The notes: generated from the letters alone by a model not told the origin. Shown: positions 6,612 through 13,800, counted from the stretch's first letter. The stretch is DNA of 16,899 nt from Oscillospiraceae bacterium (GCA_016295225.1 JAEDLP010000029.1:1-16899), one strand, 5' to 3'. Numbers and translations are program-made.

Positions 6612-7640
6612 ATGCCCCTGTCCATGAAGCCCCGAGACTATTGCTTTGACAACTTGAAATGCATCCTGATTTTCCTGGCTGTGCTGGGGCATCTGCTGAC
6701 CCTCTCCCCGGAATGGGGTGGATGGAACGACAGCCTGTACCGGGTGATCTACTCCTTCCACATGCCGGTCTTTCTCTTCATCACCGGCTGGTTCGCGGTG
6801 TACAAGCGGCGGACACTCATCTTCCACCTGGCCTACTTATACCTCCTGTTCCAGACCCTCCACTGTGTGATCTTCCGCGGACTCCTGGCCGACAACCCCA
6901 TCCTCCTGGAGTACACCACCCCTTCCTGGTCCCTGTGGTATCTGATGGTCTGCCTGTTCTGCTATCTGCTCATCCCCCTGTTCAACCTCCGGGGGAAGCG
7001 CCGGCGGGGCTGCGTCCTGGCCCTCTTTTTCTTCCTGTCCGTGTGCTACGGACTGGACCCCACCATCGGGAAGTTTCTCTCCCTGGGACGATTCTTCTCC
7101 TTCCTCCCCTTCTTCGCCCTGGGCTACTATGCCAGGGACTACAAGCATGCGATTCTGACCTTTTCCAAAAAGCCGGTATCTGTGGCCCTGACCCTGGGCG
7201 TCCTGGCGGTCACAGTCTACCTGGCCCTCTTCTGTCCCTTCCCCAAAGCGATTTTCTACGGCTCCCATTCCTTCGAGACCCTGGGGTACGGCATCGCCAC
7301 CAAGATCCTGATTCAAGCTATCGCCTGCCTGTGGCTGGCCTTCTTCCTCCTGGTGGCTGCTCCCGCCCTGAACCGGAAGATCCCGGTGATGAGCGCAGCG
7401 GGAAAAAATACCCTGGCAGTCTATCTGCTCCACGCCTTCCCCCTCAAGCTCATGGGGCACTTCGGGCTGACGGCCAACTTCACCCCTCTGCACACCCTGG
7501 CCACCGCCCTGATTATCCTCCTGGTCTTCGGCAACGACGTGATGGGCCGGGTCTTCTCCCGGCTGTTCACCGGCTGGTGGCTGGAAAAGCTGTGGAACAA
7601 AATGGAACCCAAAAAACATATCGTCAATCACTATGATTGA
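6612..7640 (+). CDS. Acyltransferase-3 family integral membrane protein
   Basis: A 342-residue polytopic membrane protein of the acyltransferase-3 group (related to NolL/fucose O-acetylase proteins). These transfer acyl groups, usually acetyl, onto cell-surface sugars. The N-terminus RDYCFDNLKCILIFLAVLGH carries the family's first helix, with the conserved Arg near the start and His27 at its end. YSFHMPVFLFITGW is the second hallmark. About ten hydrophobic helices follow, and NTLAVYLLHAFP near residue 270 is the typical penultimate segment. The start at 6612 is chosen because GGGAGG (6597-6602) lies nine bases upstream. An in-frame ATG at 6624 is less well placed. The gene has its own promoter and terminator and no glycan-biosynthesis neighbours, so the substrate cannot be inferred. 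The C-terminus is basic (KMEPKKHIVNHYD). Confidence 0.82.
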   Translation: MPLSMKPRDYCFDNLKCILIFLAVLGHLLTLSPEWGGWNDSLYRVIYSFHMPVFLFITGWFAVYKRRTLIFHLAYLYLLFQTLHCVIFRGLLADNPILLEYTTPSWSLWYLMVCLFCYLLIPLFNLRGKRRRGCVLALFFFLSVCYGLDPTIGKFLSLGRFFSFLPFFALGYYARDYKHAILTFSKKPVSVALTLGVLAVTVYLALFCPFPKAIFYGSHSFETLGYGIATKILIQAIACLWLAFFLLVAAPALNRKIPVMSAAGKNTLAVYLLHAFPLKLMGHFGLTANFTPLHTLATALIILLVFGNDVMGRVFSRLFTGWWLEKLWNKMEPKKHIVNHYD

Positions 7641-7681
7641 AAAAAGAGAGGGAGCGGCTTTGGCCGTTCCCTCTCGAACTT
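7640..7681. terminator. Bidirectional terminator between convergent genes
   Basis: A 13-bp stem, GAGAGGGAGCGGC (7646-7658) with GCCGTTCCCTCTC (7663-7675), around a TTTG loop. It contains one G-T pair, which is a wobble on the plus-strand RNA and an A-C mismatch on the minus. On the minus strand it is followed by six Ts (7645-7640), making a good terminator for the rubrerythrin fusion gene. On the plus strand the tail is weaker (CGAACTTTATTTTT). Confidence 0.8.
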
Positions 7682-7697
7682 TATTTTTCGGTTTTGC

Positions 7698-8171
7698 TTA
7701 CTTGAAGTAACGCTCCAGCAGACCCTTCAGAGCCTTGCCATGTCGGGCCTCGTCACGAGCCATCTCGTGAACGGTGTCGTGGATGGCGTCCAGGTTCAGA
7801 GCCTTGGCGCGCTTGGCCAGATCGGTCTTGCCAGCGGTGGCGCCGTTCTCAGCCTCAACACGCATCTCCAGGTTCTTCTTGGTGGAGTCGGTCACGACCT
7901 CGCCCAGCAGCTCTGCAAACTTAGCAGCGTGCTCAGCCTCTTCCCAAGCGGCCTTTTCCCAGTACAGGCCGATCTCGGGATAACCCTCGCGGTGAGCCAC
8001 GCGGGCCATAGCCAGATACATGCCAACCTCGGTGCACTCGCCGTTGAAGTTGGCGCGCAGGTCAGCCATGATATCCTCGGGAGCGCCCTGTGCCACGCCG
8101 ACAATGTGCTCAGCAGCCCAGCTCATGTCAGGACCCTGCTCCACGAACTTGGAAGCGGGAGCCTTGCACTG
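7698..8171 (-). repeat. Duplicated rubrerythrin segment, copy 1 (inside the fusion gene)
   Basis: This segment aligns without gaps to 8960-9433 at an offset of 1262 bases. I counted about 11 differences in 7698-7860 and none in 7861-8171, a perfect 311-base match that includes every synonymous site. Similarity falls off beyond 8171, inside the rubredoxin part. Confidence 0.93.
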
Positions 8172-8891
8172 GGGGCACTCCGCCGGGGGCTCATCCCCCT
8201 CGTGGACATAGCCGCAGACGGAACAGACCCACTTCTTTCCGCCGGTTCCCTCCGCCGGGGCAGGCTTCTCTTCCTTGGCGGTCTGTCCACCGGTCAGGAC
8301 AAACTCCTCCTTGCCGTGGTGGCAGAGGGGGCAGACGAAGTCGTCGGGGACGGTCTCTCCCTCGTAGACATAGCCGCAGACGGAGCAGACCCACTGCTGC
8401 TTCTCCGTCCGCTGAGGCTGGGGCTTGACGTTGCTCTGGTAATAGCTATAGCTGCAGGAGGCCGCATCGGACAGCCGCACTGCGTCGGTCAGCTCACCGA
8501 TAAACAGGATGTGGCTGCCCAGGTCGTGCTGCTCCGTCACCTTGGCAGAGAGGTACATATTGGCCTGCTTTGTCAGGTAGTACAGGCCGTTTTCACTCCG
8601 GGCCACGTCAGAAAATCCACTGAACTTGTCCACGTCCCAGCCGGACTGCATACCGAACCGCTGGAACAGGGCAAACTCCGCATCTACAGAGATGGCAGAG
8701 ACATTGAACACGCCCGTGTTCAGGATCATATCACAGGTCTTGTTTTTGCGGATCACAGCAACAGAGATCCGGGTGGGGTCGTTGGCCACCTGGATAGCGG
8801 TGTTGATGATGCAGCCGTTGTCCTTCCCGTCCTCCTGGGCTGTCAGCAGGAACAGGCCGTATGTCATGTGATAAAGCGCTTTTGTATCCAT
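7698..8891 (-). CDS. Four-domain fusion: flavin reductase, two rubredoxins, rubrerythrin
   Basis: A 397-residue protein. Residues 1 to about 155 are a flavin reductase-like FMN-binding domain (MTYGLFLLTAQ at 9-19, then KNKTCDMILNTGVFNVSAIS), as in Moorella high-molecular-weight rubredoxin. A full rubredoxin follows, with C169, C172, C187 and C190. After an Ala/Glu/Pro/Gly-rich linker (about 200-219) comes a short rubrerythrin-type rubredoxin with C223, C226, C239 and C242. Residues 246-397 are the rubrerythrin diiron four-helix domain (NGECTEVGMYLAMARVAHRE, WEEAEHA, DEARHG). The predicted role is cytoplasmic peroxide reduction, with electrons passed from NAD(P)H through FMN and rubredoxin to the diiron site. 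The donor is inferred. The ATG at 8891 has AGGAGG eight bases upstream. An in-frame GTG three codons earlier overlaps that ribosome site and is rejected. The 3' 474 bases are a near-copy of the upstream rubrerythrin gene. Confidence 0.9.
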   Translation of the reverse strand: MDTKALYHMTYGLFLLTAQEDGKDNGCIINTAIQVANDPTRISVAVIRKNKTCDMILNTGVFNVSAISVDAEFALFQRFGMQSGWDVDKFSGFSDVARSENGLYYLTKQANMYLSAKVTEQHDLGSHILFIGELTDAVRLSDAASCSYSYYQSNVKPQPQRTEKQQWVCSVCGYVYEGETVPDDFVCPLCHHGKEEFVLTGGQTAKEEKPAPAEGTGGKKWVCSVCGYVHEGDEPPAECPQCKAPASKFVEQGPDMSWAAEHIVGVAQGAPEDIMADLRANFNGECTEVGMYLAMARVAHREGYPEIGLYWEKAAWEEAEHAAKFAELLGEVVTDSTKKNLEMRVEAENGATAGKTDLAKRAKALNLDAIHDTVHEMARDEARHGKALKGLLERYFK

Positions 8892-8904
8892 GTAAAACAC
8901 CTCC

Positions 8905-8940
8905 TGAAAGCAAACTGGGCGAGAGGATGTCTCGCCCAGT
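8905..8940 (-). terminator. Intercistronic hairpin between rubrerythrin and the fusion gene
   Basis: A perfect 11-bp stem, ACTGGGCGAGA (8940-8930 on the minus strand) with TCTCGCCCAGT (8924-8914), around a five-base loop. The tail is TTGCTTTC, only partly T-rich. It lies in the 68 bases between the two genes. I saw no clear promoter between them, so it probably acts as a partial terminator or RNA-processing stem that lowers expression of the fusion relative to the rubrerythrin. Confidence 0.6.
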
Positions 8941-8959
8941 CCGAATATGTCGTGAACGC

Positions 8960-9433
8960 TTACTTGAAGTAACGCTCCAGCAGACCCTTGAATGCCTTGC
9001 CGTGGCGGGCCTCGTCACGAGCCATCTCGTGGACGGTGTCGTGGATGGCGTCCAGGTTCAGAGCCTTGGCGCGCTTGGCCAGGTCGGTCTTGCCAGCGGT
9101 AGCGCCGTTCTCAGCTTCCACGCGCATCTCCAGGTTCTTCTTGGTGGAGTCGGTCACGACCTCGCCCAGCAGCTCTGCAAACTTAGCAGCGTGCTCAGCC
9201 TCTTCCCAAGCGGCCTTTTCCCAGTACAGGCCGATCTCGGGATAACCCTCGCGGTGAGCCACGCGGGCCATAGCCAGATACATGCCAACCTCGGTGCACT
9301 CGCCGTTGAAGTTGGCGCGCAGGTCAGCCATGATATCCTCGGGAGCGCCCTGTGCCACGCCGACAATGTGCTCAGCAGCCCAGCTCATGTCAGGACCCTG
9401 CTCCACGAACTTGGAAGCGGGAGCCTTGCACTG
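8960..9433 (-). repeat. Duplicated rubrerythrin segment, copy 2 (stand-alone gene)
   Basis: Partner of the 7698-8171 copy, in direct orientation. The perfect part is 9123-9433. The mosaic of a diverged 3' end (about 93% identical) and a perfectly identical middle suggests recent gene conversion between the two genes. Confidence 0.93.
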
Positions 9434-9502
9434 AGGGCACTCAGCAGGGGCAGTATCGCCTTCATGAACATAACCGCAAACGCCGCAAACAAACTTAGCC
9501 AT
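8960..9502 (-). CDS. rbr: Rubrerythrin (N-terminal rubredoxin type)
   Basis: A 180-residue rubrerythrin of the reversed type, with the rubredoxin domain first. C6, C9, C22 and C25 (VCGVCGYVHEG and ECPQCKAP) bind one iron. The diiron four-helix domain runs from about residue 36 to 180 (NGECTEVGMYLAMARVAHRE, WEEAEHA, DEARHG). The family reduces hydrogen peroxide to water with electrons from NADH through flavoproteins and protects oxygen-sensitive enzymes such as [FeFe] hydrogenase. GGAGG at 9514-9510, seven bases before the ATG, fixes the start. It is first in a two-gene unit with the four-domain fusion. From residue 20 onward the two proteins differ at a single position (Phe here, Leu in the fusion, near the C-terminus). 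A promoter and two leader hairpins lie upstream. Confidence 0.95.
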   Translation of the reverse strand: MAKFVCGVCGYVHEGDTAPAECPQCKAPASKFVEQGPDMSWAAEHIVGVAQGAPEDIMADLRANFNGECTEVGMYLAMARVAHREGYPEIGLYWEKAAWEEAEHAAKFAELLGEVVTDSTKKNLEMRVEAENGATAGKTDLAKRAKALNLDAIHDTVHEMARDEARHGKAFKGLLERYFK

Positions 9503-9521
9503 AAGATTACCTCCATACTAT

Positions 9522-9575
9522 GCTCCCTGAGGGAGCGAATTTTGACTTTTATTACTGTGTGCTGTCTTCAGCACA
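9522..9575 (-). promoter_or_regulatory. Two hairpins in the rubrerythrin mRNA leader
   Basis: On the minus strand the leader first forms TGTGCTG (9575-9569) with CAGCACA (9564-9558), a perfect 7-bp stem with an AAGA loop within about 10 bases of the predicted 5' end. It then forms GCTCCC (9536-9531) with GGGAGC (9527-9522) just before the ribosome site. Stable 5' stems of this kind often protect abundant messages. No T-run follows either, so neither is a terminator. Confidence 0.5.
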
Positions 9576-9589
9576 TTCTACCTGCCCAT

Positions 9590-9618
9590 ATTGTACACGA
9601 TGGGACTGATTTTGTAAA
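9590..9618 (-). promoter_or_regulatory. Promoter of the rubrerythrin genes
   Basis: On the minus strand, -35 TTTACA (9618-9613), a 17-base spacer and -10 TACAAT (9595-9590), each one base off consensus. Transcription should start near 9583, giving a leader of about 80 bases. I did not find a PerR-type box in 9503-9684. Confidence 0.72.
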
Positions 9619-9684
9619 GTTCTCATCTTCACAGTTTCAGTGGTAGTTTTTCAGTAATATTTTTTCCTGTTCTCAGTGACTTTA

Positions 9685-10275
9685 TCACAGATTTTTCATT
9701 TCTTCCAACAAACTCTCCCGGTCGTAGAGGGCAGAGAGCACCGGCAGCATGGCGTTGGGGGTGAGATGCTGGGGCAGATCCAGCTTTTTCAGAAGGGCCT
9801 GCCGCTTCTCCTTGCTCCTCTCCCCGCCGGACAGGCCGCAGGCGAAGAGATCGGCCTTGGTGAGAGGCGGCGGGGCGTCCCTCCGGGTCTCCCCCTCCAG
9901 GATGGTGGCCCCAGCCCGGCGGAGGGCCTTTTCCAACACCTCCGGGCGCATGCCCTCCACCCCCAGCTTGCCCTCCTTCCCCGGCTTGCGCTTGCGCTTT
10001 TCCTTGCCGAAGAGGTCGGGGACATAGGCGTGCTTCACCTGATCCTGGGGCAAGGCCCCTTTCAGGTAATTTCGGATGACGAAGCCCGCGCCGTCGCTGT
10101 CGGTCAGGATGATGAGTCCCCGCTTCTCTCCGATCTTCCGCAGCAGGGAGAGTTTCTCCTTGTCCTTAAAAATGCCAAAGCCGGCAGTCTCCAAAATCAC
10201 CGTGTCCACCAGTTGGGACAGGGTGTTTTTGTCATACCGGCCCTCCACCACGATGGCCTCCTTGATGTTCAGCAT
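9685..10275 (-). CDS. rnmV: Ribonuclease M5 (5S rRNA maturation nuclease)
   Basis: A 196-residue Toprim-fold endonuclease that trims precursor 5S rRNA in Firmicutes. The Toprim domain covers about residues 1-100, with the catalytic Glu11 in EAIVVEGRYDK and the acidic pair D59 and D61 in ILTDSDGAG. It is followed by a basic linker (KEKRKRKPGKEGK) and the small C-terminal domain of the family (LTKADLFACGLSGG; HLTPNAMLPVLSALYDRESL). The ATG at 10275 is chosen because GGGAGG lies just upstream and the Toprim domain starts there. The open frame extends upstream only through holA sequence. It overlaps the holA stop by seven bases, so it is the last gene of the comEC-holA operon. No convincing terminator was seen between it and the rubrerythrin promoter. 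Confidence 0.9.
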   Translation of the reverse strand: MLNIKEAIVVEGRYDKNTLSQLVDTVILETAGFGIFKDKEKLSLLRKIGEKRGLIILTDSDGAGFVIRNYLKGALPQDQVKHAYVPDLFGKEKRKRKPGKEGKLGVEGMRPEVLEKALRRAGATILEGETRRDAPPPLTKADLFACGLSGGERSKEKRQALLKKLDLPQHLTPNAMLPVLSALYDRESLLEEMKNL

Positions 10276-11327
10276 GACGACCCTCCCGTAGACAGCTCCA
10301 GCATCAGGGCGATGAGAAGCTCCTTTGCGTCGGCCCCGGACACGGACTTCATGGCCAAATCGGTCTCGGCGCAGCGGGCCATGGCGTGCTTGCACCAGTC
10401 CAGGCCGTGGCGGCGGGCAGCCTCCATGAGCTTGTCCGCCGGGTAGGTGGAGCGCATCCCCCACAGGTCCATGAGCCAGCGGCTGCCCTGTCCGGTCTCC
10501 AGGGCGATACGGGCGCTGTAGAGCTGCCGCAGGTGCTTGCCCAGGACGGCCAGGATCATAATGGGGGACTGCTGGAGCCGGAGCAGGTCGTTGAGCACCG
10601 AGAAGGCCTTGTCAAGCTGCTTCCGGGTGAGGGCCTCAGTCATCTGGAAGACCACCGCGTCGATGACGGGGATGGCCACCGCGTCAATGTCCTCCCGGGT
10701 GACCCGGCGGTTCTTTGCATAGGCGCCGATCTTGCCGATCTCGGAGATCAGGCCGTTCATCAGGTCGCCGCAGAGGAAGATGAGGTATTGGGCGTCGGCG
10801 GTGTCGATCTCGTGGCCCAAAGCCCGGAATCGGCGGCCGATCCAGTCGATGAGGTCGTTCTGGGCCTGGCGGGCGAACTGGACCACCTGACCGCGGCTTT
10901 TGATGGCCCCGGCCAGCTTTTTCATTCGGGCGTCGCTCTTGTAGGCCACCGTGTCGTAGACAAAGACCAGACAGCAGTAGTCCGGCAGGTCCTCCAAAAG
11001 CTGGGCCATCAGGGTCCGCTCCCCCTCGGGGGCTTTGAAGAGGTCGTAGTCGTTGACCACCAGCATGGTCCGGGGGCTCATCATGGGCAGGGCGTCCACG
11101 GTCTCCGCCAGCTTCTGGACGGTGAGGCTCTTCCCCGGCAGCAGGTGATAATTAAAACTCTCCATCCCCGGGGGAATCAGCTTCCCCTTTATCTGCTCCA
11201 GGTAGTAGTCCCGCAGATAGGCCTCCTCCCCGTGGAAGATATACAGAGAACCGATGGTCCCGGCAGACAGGTCCTTTTTCAGCTGACGATAGGCATCGTC
11301 GTTCTTTTTTTCTGGTCTCTTTGCCAT
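10269..11327 (-). CDS. holA: DNA polymerase III delta subunit (clamp loader)
   Basis: A 352-residue delta subunit of the replicative clamp loader, which opens the beta sliding clamp. The family start LYIFHGEEAYLRDYYLEQIK (about 28-47) is present, as are LVVNDYDLFK, the FARQAQNDLIDWIGRRFRALG segment, and LIFLCGDLMNGLISEIGKIGAY (about 182-203), the usual mid-protein helix pair. ILAVLGKHLRQLYSAR and the helical C-terminal collar follow. Length is normal for the family. GGAGG lies eight bases before the ATG. The comEC stop is directly adjacent (TGA then ATG), so translation is probably coupled. The comEC-holA order is the classic Firmicute arrangement, although rpsT, which often comes next, is replaced here by rnmV. 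Confidence 0.93.
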   Translation of the reverse strand: MAKRPEKKNDDAYRQLKKDLSAGTIGSLYIFHGEEAYLRDYYLEQIKGKLIPPGMESFNYHLLPGKSLTVQKLAETVDALPMMSPRTMLVVNDYDLFKAPEGERTLMAQLLEDLPDYCCLVFVYDTVAYKSDARMKKLAGAIKSRGQVVQFARQAQNDLIDWIGRRFRALGHEIDTADAQYLIFLCGDLMNGLISEIGKIGAYAKNRRVTREDIDAVAIPVIDAVVFQMTEALTRKQLDKAFSVLNDLLRLQQSPIMILAVLGKHLRQLYSARIALETGQGSRWLMDLWGMRSTYPADKLMEAARRHGLDWCKHAMARCAETDLAMKSVSGADAKELLIALMLELSTGGSSC

Positions 11328-13580
11328 TCATCCATCCTCCTGACGGTTGGCATATAGGGTCACCGACCCCCTCTGGTCGGTGCGGTAACAGGTAATATCC
11401 AGGGCGGCCAGCCGGTCCAGGGTCTCCTGGGCAGGGTGGCCGTAGGTGTTGTAGCCCACGGAGATCACCGCCCACTCCGGGCGGACGGCCTCCAGCAATT
11501 CCTGACTGGTGGAGTACTTGGAGCCGTGGTGGCCCGCCACCAGCAGCTCTGCGTCGGGCAGAATACCCCGGGCGGCCAGCCGCTGTTCCTCCTCCCGGGG
11601 CATGTCCCCGGTGATGAGGGCGTCCCAGTCCCCGCTGGTGCACACCAGGGCCAGGCACTGTTCGTTGGTCTCCCTGCTCCCCGACAGGGGCGGGTGCAGG
11701 GTCAGGACGGCCTTTTCCAAGGCCACCTGGGTGGTTTCGGTGATATAGTGAACCTCGGTCCCCTGGTCTTTGGCCAGGGCTTCAATCTCCCGGCGGAGAG
11801 GGCTGTCCCGGTCCACGTCGGGCAGGGCCATGGCCTTCACCCGGACCCGGCCCATCAGCTCCGGCACGCCGCCGGCGTGGTCCTCGTGGAAGTGGGTGAG
11901 GACCAACAGGTCCAGTGTCCCCTTCCCCACAGACTGCAAACAGGTGGCCGCCGTGTCCCCCGGGGCCTTGGTGCCGCCGCAGTCCACCAGGGCCGTGGTA
12001 TTGCCCGAGGTCAGCACCACGCTCTGTCCCTGGCCCACGTCCAGAACGGTCACCGTCAGGTCGGACCGCCGGGCGGTCTGGACGGTCAGCACCGCCGACA
12101 GGCACAGGGTGACCACGCAGGCGCACACCGGGACGATGGGCCGCTTGCCCTTGACGGGGACAAAAAGGTAGAGGCACAGGATCAGGTACACGAACCCCGC
12201 CCACAGGGCAAAATAGCCGGAATCCATGGTCAGAGCCGCCAAAGAGAGGCGGCCGGCCTTTTCAGCATACCACAGGACAAAGCGAATGGGAAGCCCCACC
12301 AGCCCGGCGGCAGCGTGGCCCAGGGGCGGAACCAGGACCGACAGGGGCAGGGACAGCATTCCCCCGGCGAAGGCCAGGGAGACCGCCCAGCCGGTGAGCA
12401 GGTTGGACAGGGGGGCCAGGAGGGAAAACCGCCCGAAGTACAGGGCAGACAGGGGAACGGTCAGCACCATGGACCCCAGGCTCACCGCCAAAAGGCTGAG
12501 CAGAGGGGCCGCTCTCTTCCGGTATCGCTTCGGGACCCCCTTGAGCCACCGGGCCGTCCAGGGTTGGCTCCAGAGAAAAATCCCCGCCGTGGCCAGGAAG
12601 GAGAACTGCAGGCCCGGGTTGGCAATGGCGTAGGGGTTGGCCGTCAGCAAAACCAGCAGGCCCAGGCTCAGGGCGGCCATGGGGTGGCTGTCCCGGCCCA
12701 GGTACTGGCCCAGGAGCATCACGCCGCTGAGGACCACCGCCCGGACGGTGCCGGGGGCGTTCCCGGTCATCACCGAGAAGGCAATCAACGCCGCTAGGAG
12801 CACCAGGAGGGACAGCTTGCCCTTGGGCTTGATGAAAAAGGATAGCAGGCCCAGCAGGAAGGTCACGTGGAGCCCGGAGATCACCACCACATGGCCCAGG
12901 CCCACCCGGTTAAAGCTGTGGGTGAGGCTGTCGCTGAGGCCGGACTTATCTCCGGTGAGCAGGGCCTTGAGGAAAGCCGCCTGGTCTGCCGGGTAGAGCT
13001 GGTCGATGCGATCCCGGACGGACCCGGCCAGGATGGTGAGGGCATACCGGGGCGGAATGCCCTGGGCTCTCGTTACGGTCACTTCCCCGTAACTCTGAAT
13101 GTGGAGAAGGATGCCCCGGGAGGTATTGTAGAGGCTCTCCTCCCCCCGGACTCGGTTCGCCGGGGTGCAGCAGGCCACGCAGGCGAGGGTATCCCCAGGC
13201 CGCAGACCGGCCAGGTCAGCCTCCCCGTAGAACAGGGCTTTCACCTTGCGTCCATCCTCTTCCCCGGCCCGGACGGGAATCCGCAGGCCGTAATCGGTGG
13301 CCTCCGGCCAGTCCTCCACCACCGCCTGGAGGCGGACGGTCCGGTTCTCCAGGGCTTCCGCCGGGGCGTGGAAAACGGCCCCGTAGGCGGTCAGCCACAG
13401 GAGGGCCAGACCCATGCCCAGCAGAACCCGCCGGGGGTTTGTTGCCCGTTTTATCAGGGTCAGGCCAAGCCACACCGCCAGCAGCCCCAGGCCGGCATAG
13501 AGGGTCCAACCCTGGAAGGGCAGATAGACCCCGGCCAGCAGGGCGGCGGCGAAGCCGGCGGTAAAAAGCAATAGAGTCAT
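11328..13580 (-). CDS. comEC: ComEC/Rec2 DNA-uptake channel with metallo-beta-lactamase domain
   Basis: A 750-residue membrane protein that carries single-stranded DNA through the membrane in natural transformation. Layout: N-terminal hydrophobic helices and a soluble OB-like domain (about 1-190). The multi-helix Competence domain (about 215-500) includes SLTHSFNRVGLGHVVVISGLHVTFLLG and GNAPGTVRAVVLSGVMLLGQ. A C-terminal metallo-beta-lactamase domain (about 510-750) has DVGQGQSVVL from D514, the metal motif THFHEDHAGG (H563, H565, D567, H568), ITGDM and AGHHGSKYST. All three family domains are present, so it is not a truncated paralogue. No clear ribosome site precedes the ATG, which overlaps the stop of the XRE gene (ATGA), so translation is probably coupled to it. 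Whether this organism is competent cannot be told from the window. Confidence 0.93.
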   Translation of the reverse strand: MTLLLFTAGFAAALLAGVYLPFQGWTLYAGLGLLAVWLGLTLIKRATNPRRVLLGMGLALLWLTAYGAVFHAPAEALENRTVRLQAVVEDWPEATDYGLRIPVRAGEEDGRKVKALFYGEADLAGLRPGDTLACVACCTPANRVRGEESLYNTSRGILLHIQSYGEVTVTRAQGIPPRYALTILAGSVRDRIDQLYPADQAAFLKALLTGDKSGLSDSLTHSFNRVGLGHVVVISGLHVTFLLGLLSFFIKPKGKLSLLVLLAALIAFSVMTGNAPGTVRAVVLSGVMLLGQYLGRDSHPMAALSLGLLVLLTANPYAIANPGLQFSFLATAGIFLWSQPWTARWLKGVPKRYRKRAAPLLSLLAVSLGSMVLTVPLSALYFGRFSLLAPLSNLLTGWAVSLAFAGGMLSLPLSVLVPPLGHAAAGLVGLPIRFVLWYAEKAGRLSLAALTMDSGYFALWAGFVYLILCLYLFVPVKGKRPIVPVCACVVTLCLSAVLTVQTARRSDLTVTVLDVGQGQSVVLTSGNTTALVDCGGTKAPGDTAATCLQSVGKGTLDLLVLTHFHEDHAGGVPELMGRVRVKAMALPDVDRDSPLRREIEALAKDQGTEVHYITETTQVALEKAVLTLHPPLSGSRETNEQCLALVCTSGDWDALITGDMPREEEQRLAARGILPDAELLVAGHHGSKYSTSQELLEAVRPEWAVISVGYNTYGHPAQETLDRLAALDITCYRTDQRGSVTLYANRQEDG

Positions 13581-13780
13581 CGCTGGTCAGAGAGTCCCAG
13601 GATGTAATCCGTGGTGGTTTTGTAGTATTCGGCCAGTTTGATGACCGCCCACACCGGGATCTCCCGCTCACCCTTTTCATATCGGCGATAGACCGTTAAG
13701 TGCATATTCAGATAGTCTGCCACGTCTTTTTGCCGCAGGTCGGCATCCGTGCGCAGTTCTTCAATTCGTCGGAAATACAT
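13577..13780 (-). CDS. Small XRE-family helix-turn-helix regulator
   Basis: A 67-residue cro/C1-type DNA-binding protein, almost entirely the HTH domain. It has IEELRTDADLRQKDVADYL, NMHLTVYRRYEKGEREIPVWAVIKLAEYY and the final TTDYILGLSDQR. Such stand-alone domains are common in Clostridia and usually autoregulate. I chose the ATG at 13780 because GGTGAT lies just upstream and family members typically start MYFRRIE. An ATG at 13786 or a TTG at 13807 are alternatives that add up to nine residues. Its stop overlaps the comEC start, making it the first gene of the comEC-holA-rnmV operon. Two dyads upstream (13801-13832) are candidate operators. A role in controlling comEC is inferred from position only. 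Confidence 0.85.
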   Translation of the reverse strand: MYFRRIEELRTDADLRQKDVADYLNMHLTVYRRYEKGEREIPVWAVIKLAEYYKTTTDYILGLSDQR

Positions 13781-13800
13781 TTGCATCACCGACAAAAATG

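Noticed and set aside
8889..8900. GTG at 8900 as the start of the rubrerythrin fusion gene
   Set aside because: It overlaps the AGGAGG ribosome site, which is ideally spaced for the ATG at 8891 instead.
7698..9502. The duplicated segments considered as a mobile element
   Set aside because: There is no transposase, terminal inverted repeat or target-site duplication, and the repeat boundaries follow the rubrerythrin reading frame.
7740..9646. Two long plus-strand open frames (410 and 261 residues) across the rubrerythrin genes
   Set aside because: They are antisense shadows of the two rubrerythrin-domain genes. Their similarity to each other only reflects the duplicated minus-strand genes.
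10276..10464. A longer upstream start for ribonuclease M5
   Set aside because: The extra N-terminal sequence lies in holA coding sequence in another frame and has no family similarity. The ATG at 10275 has a good ribosome site and starts directly at the Toprim domain.
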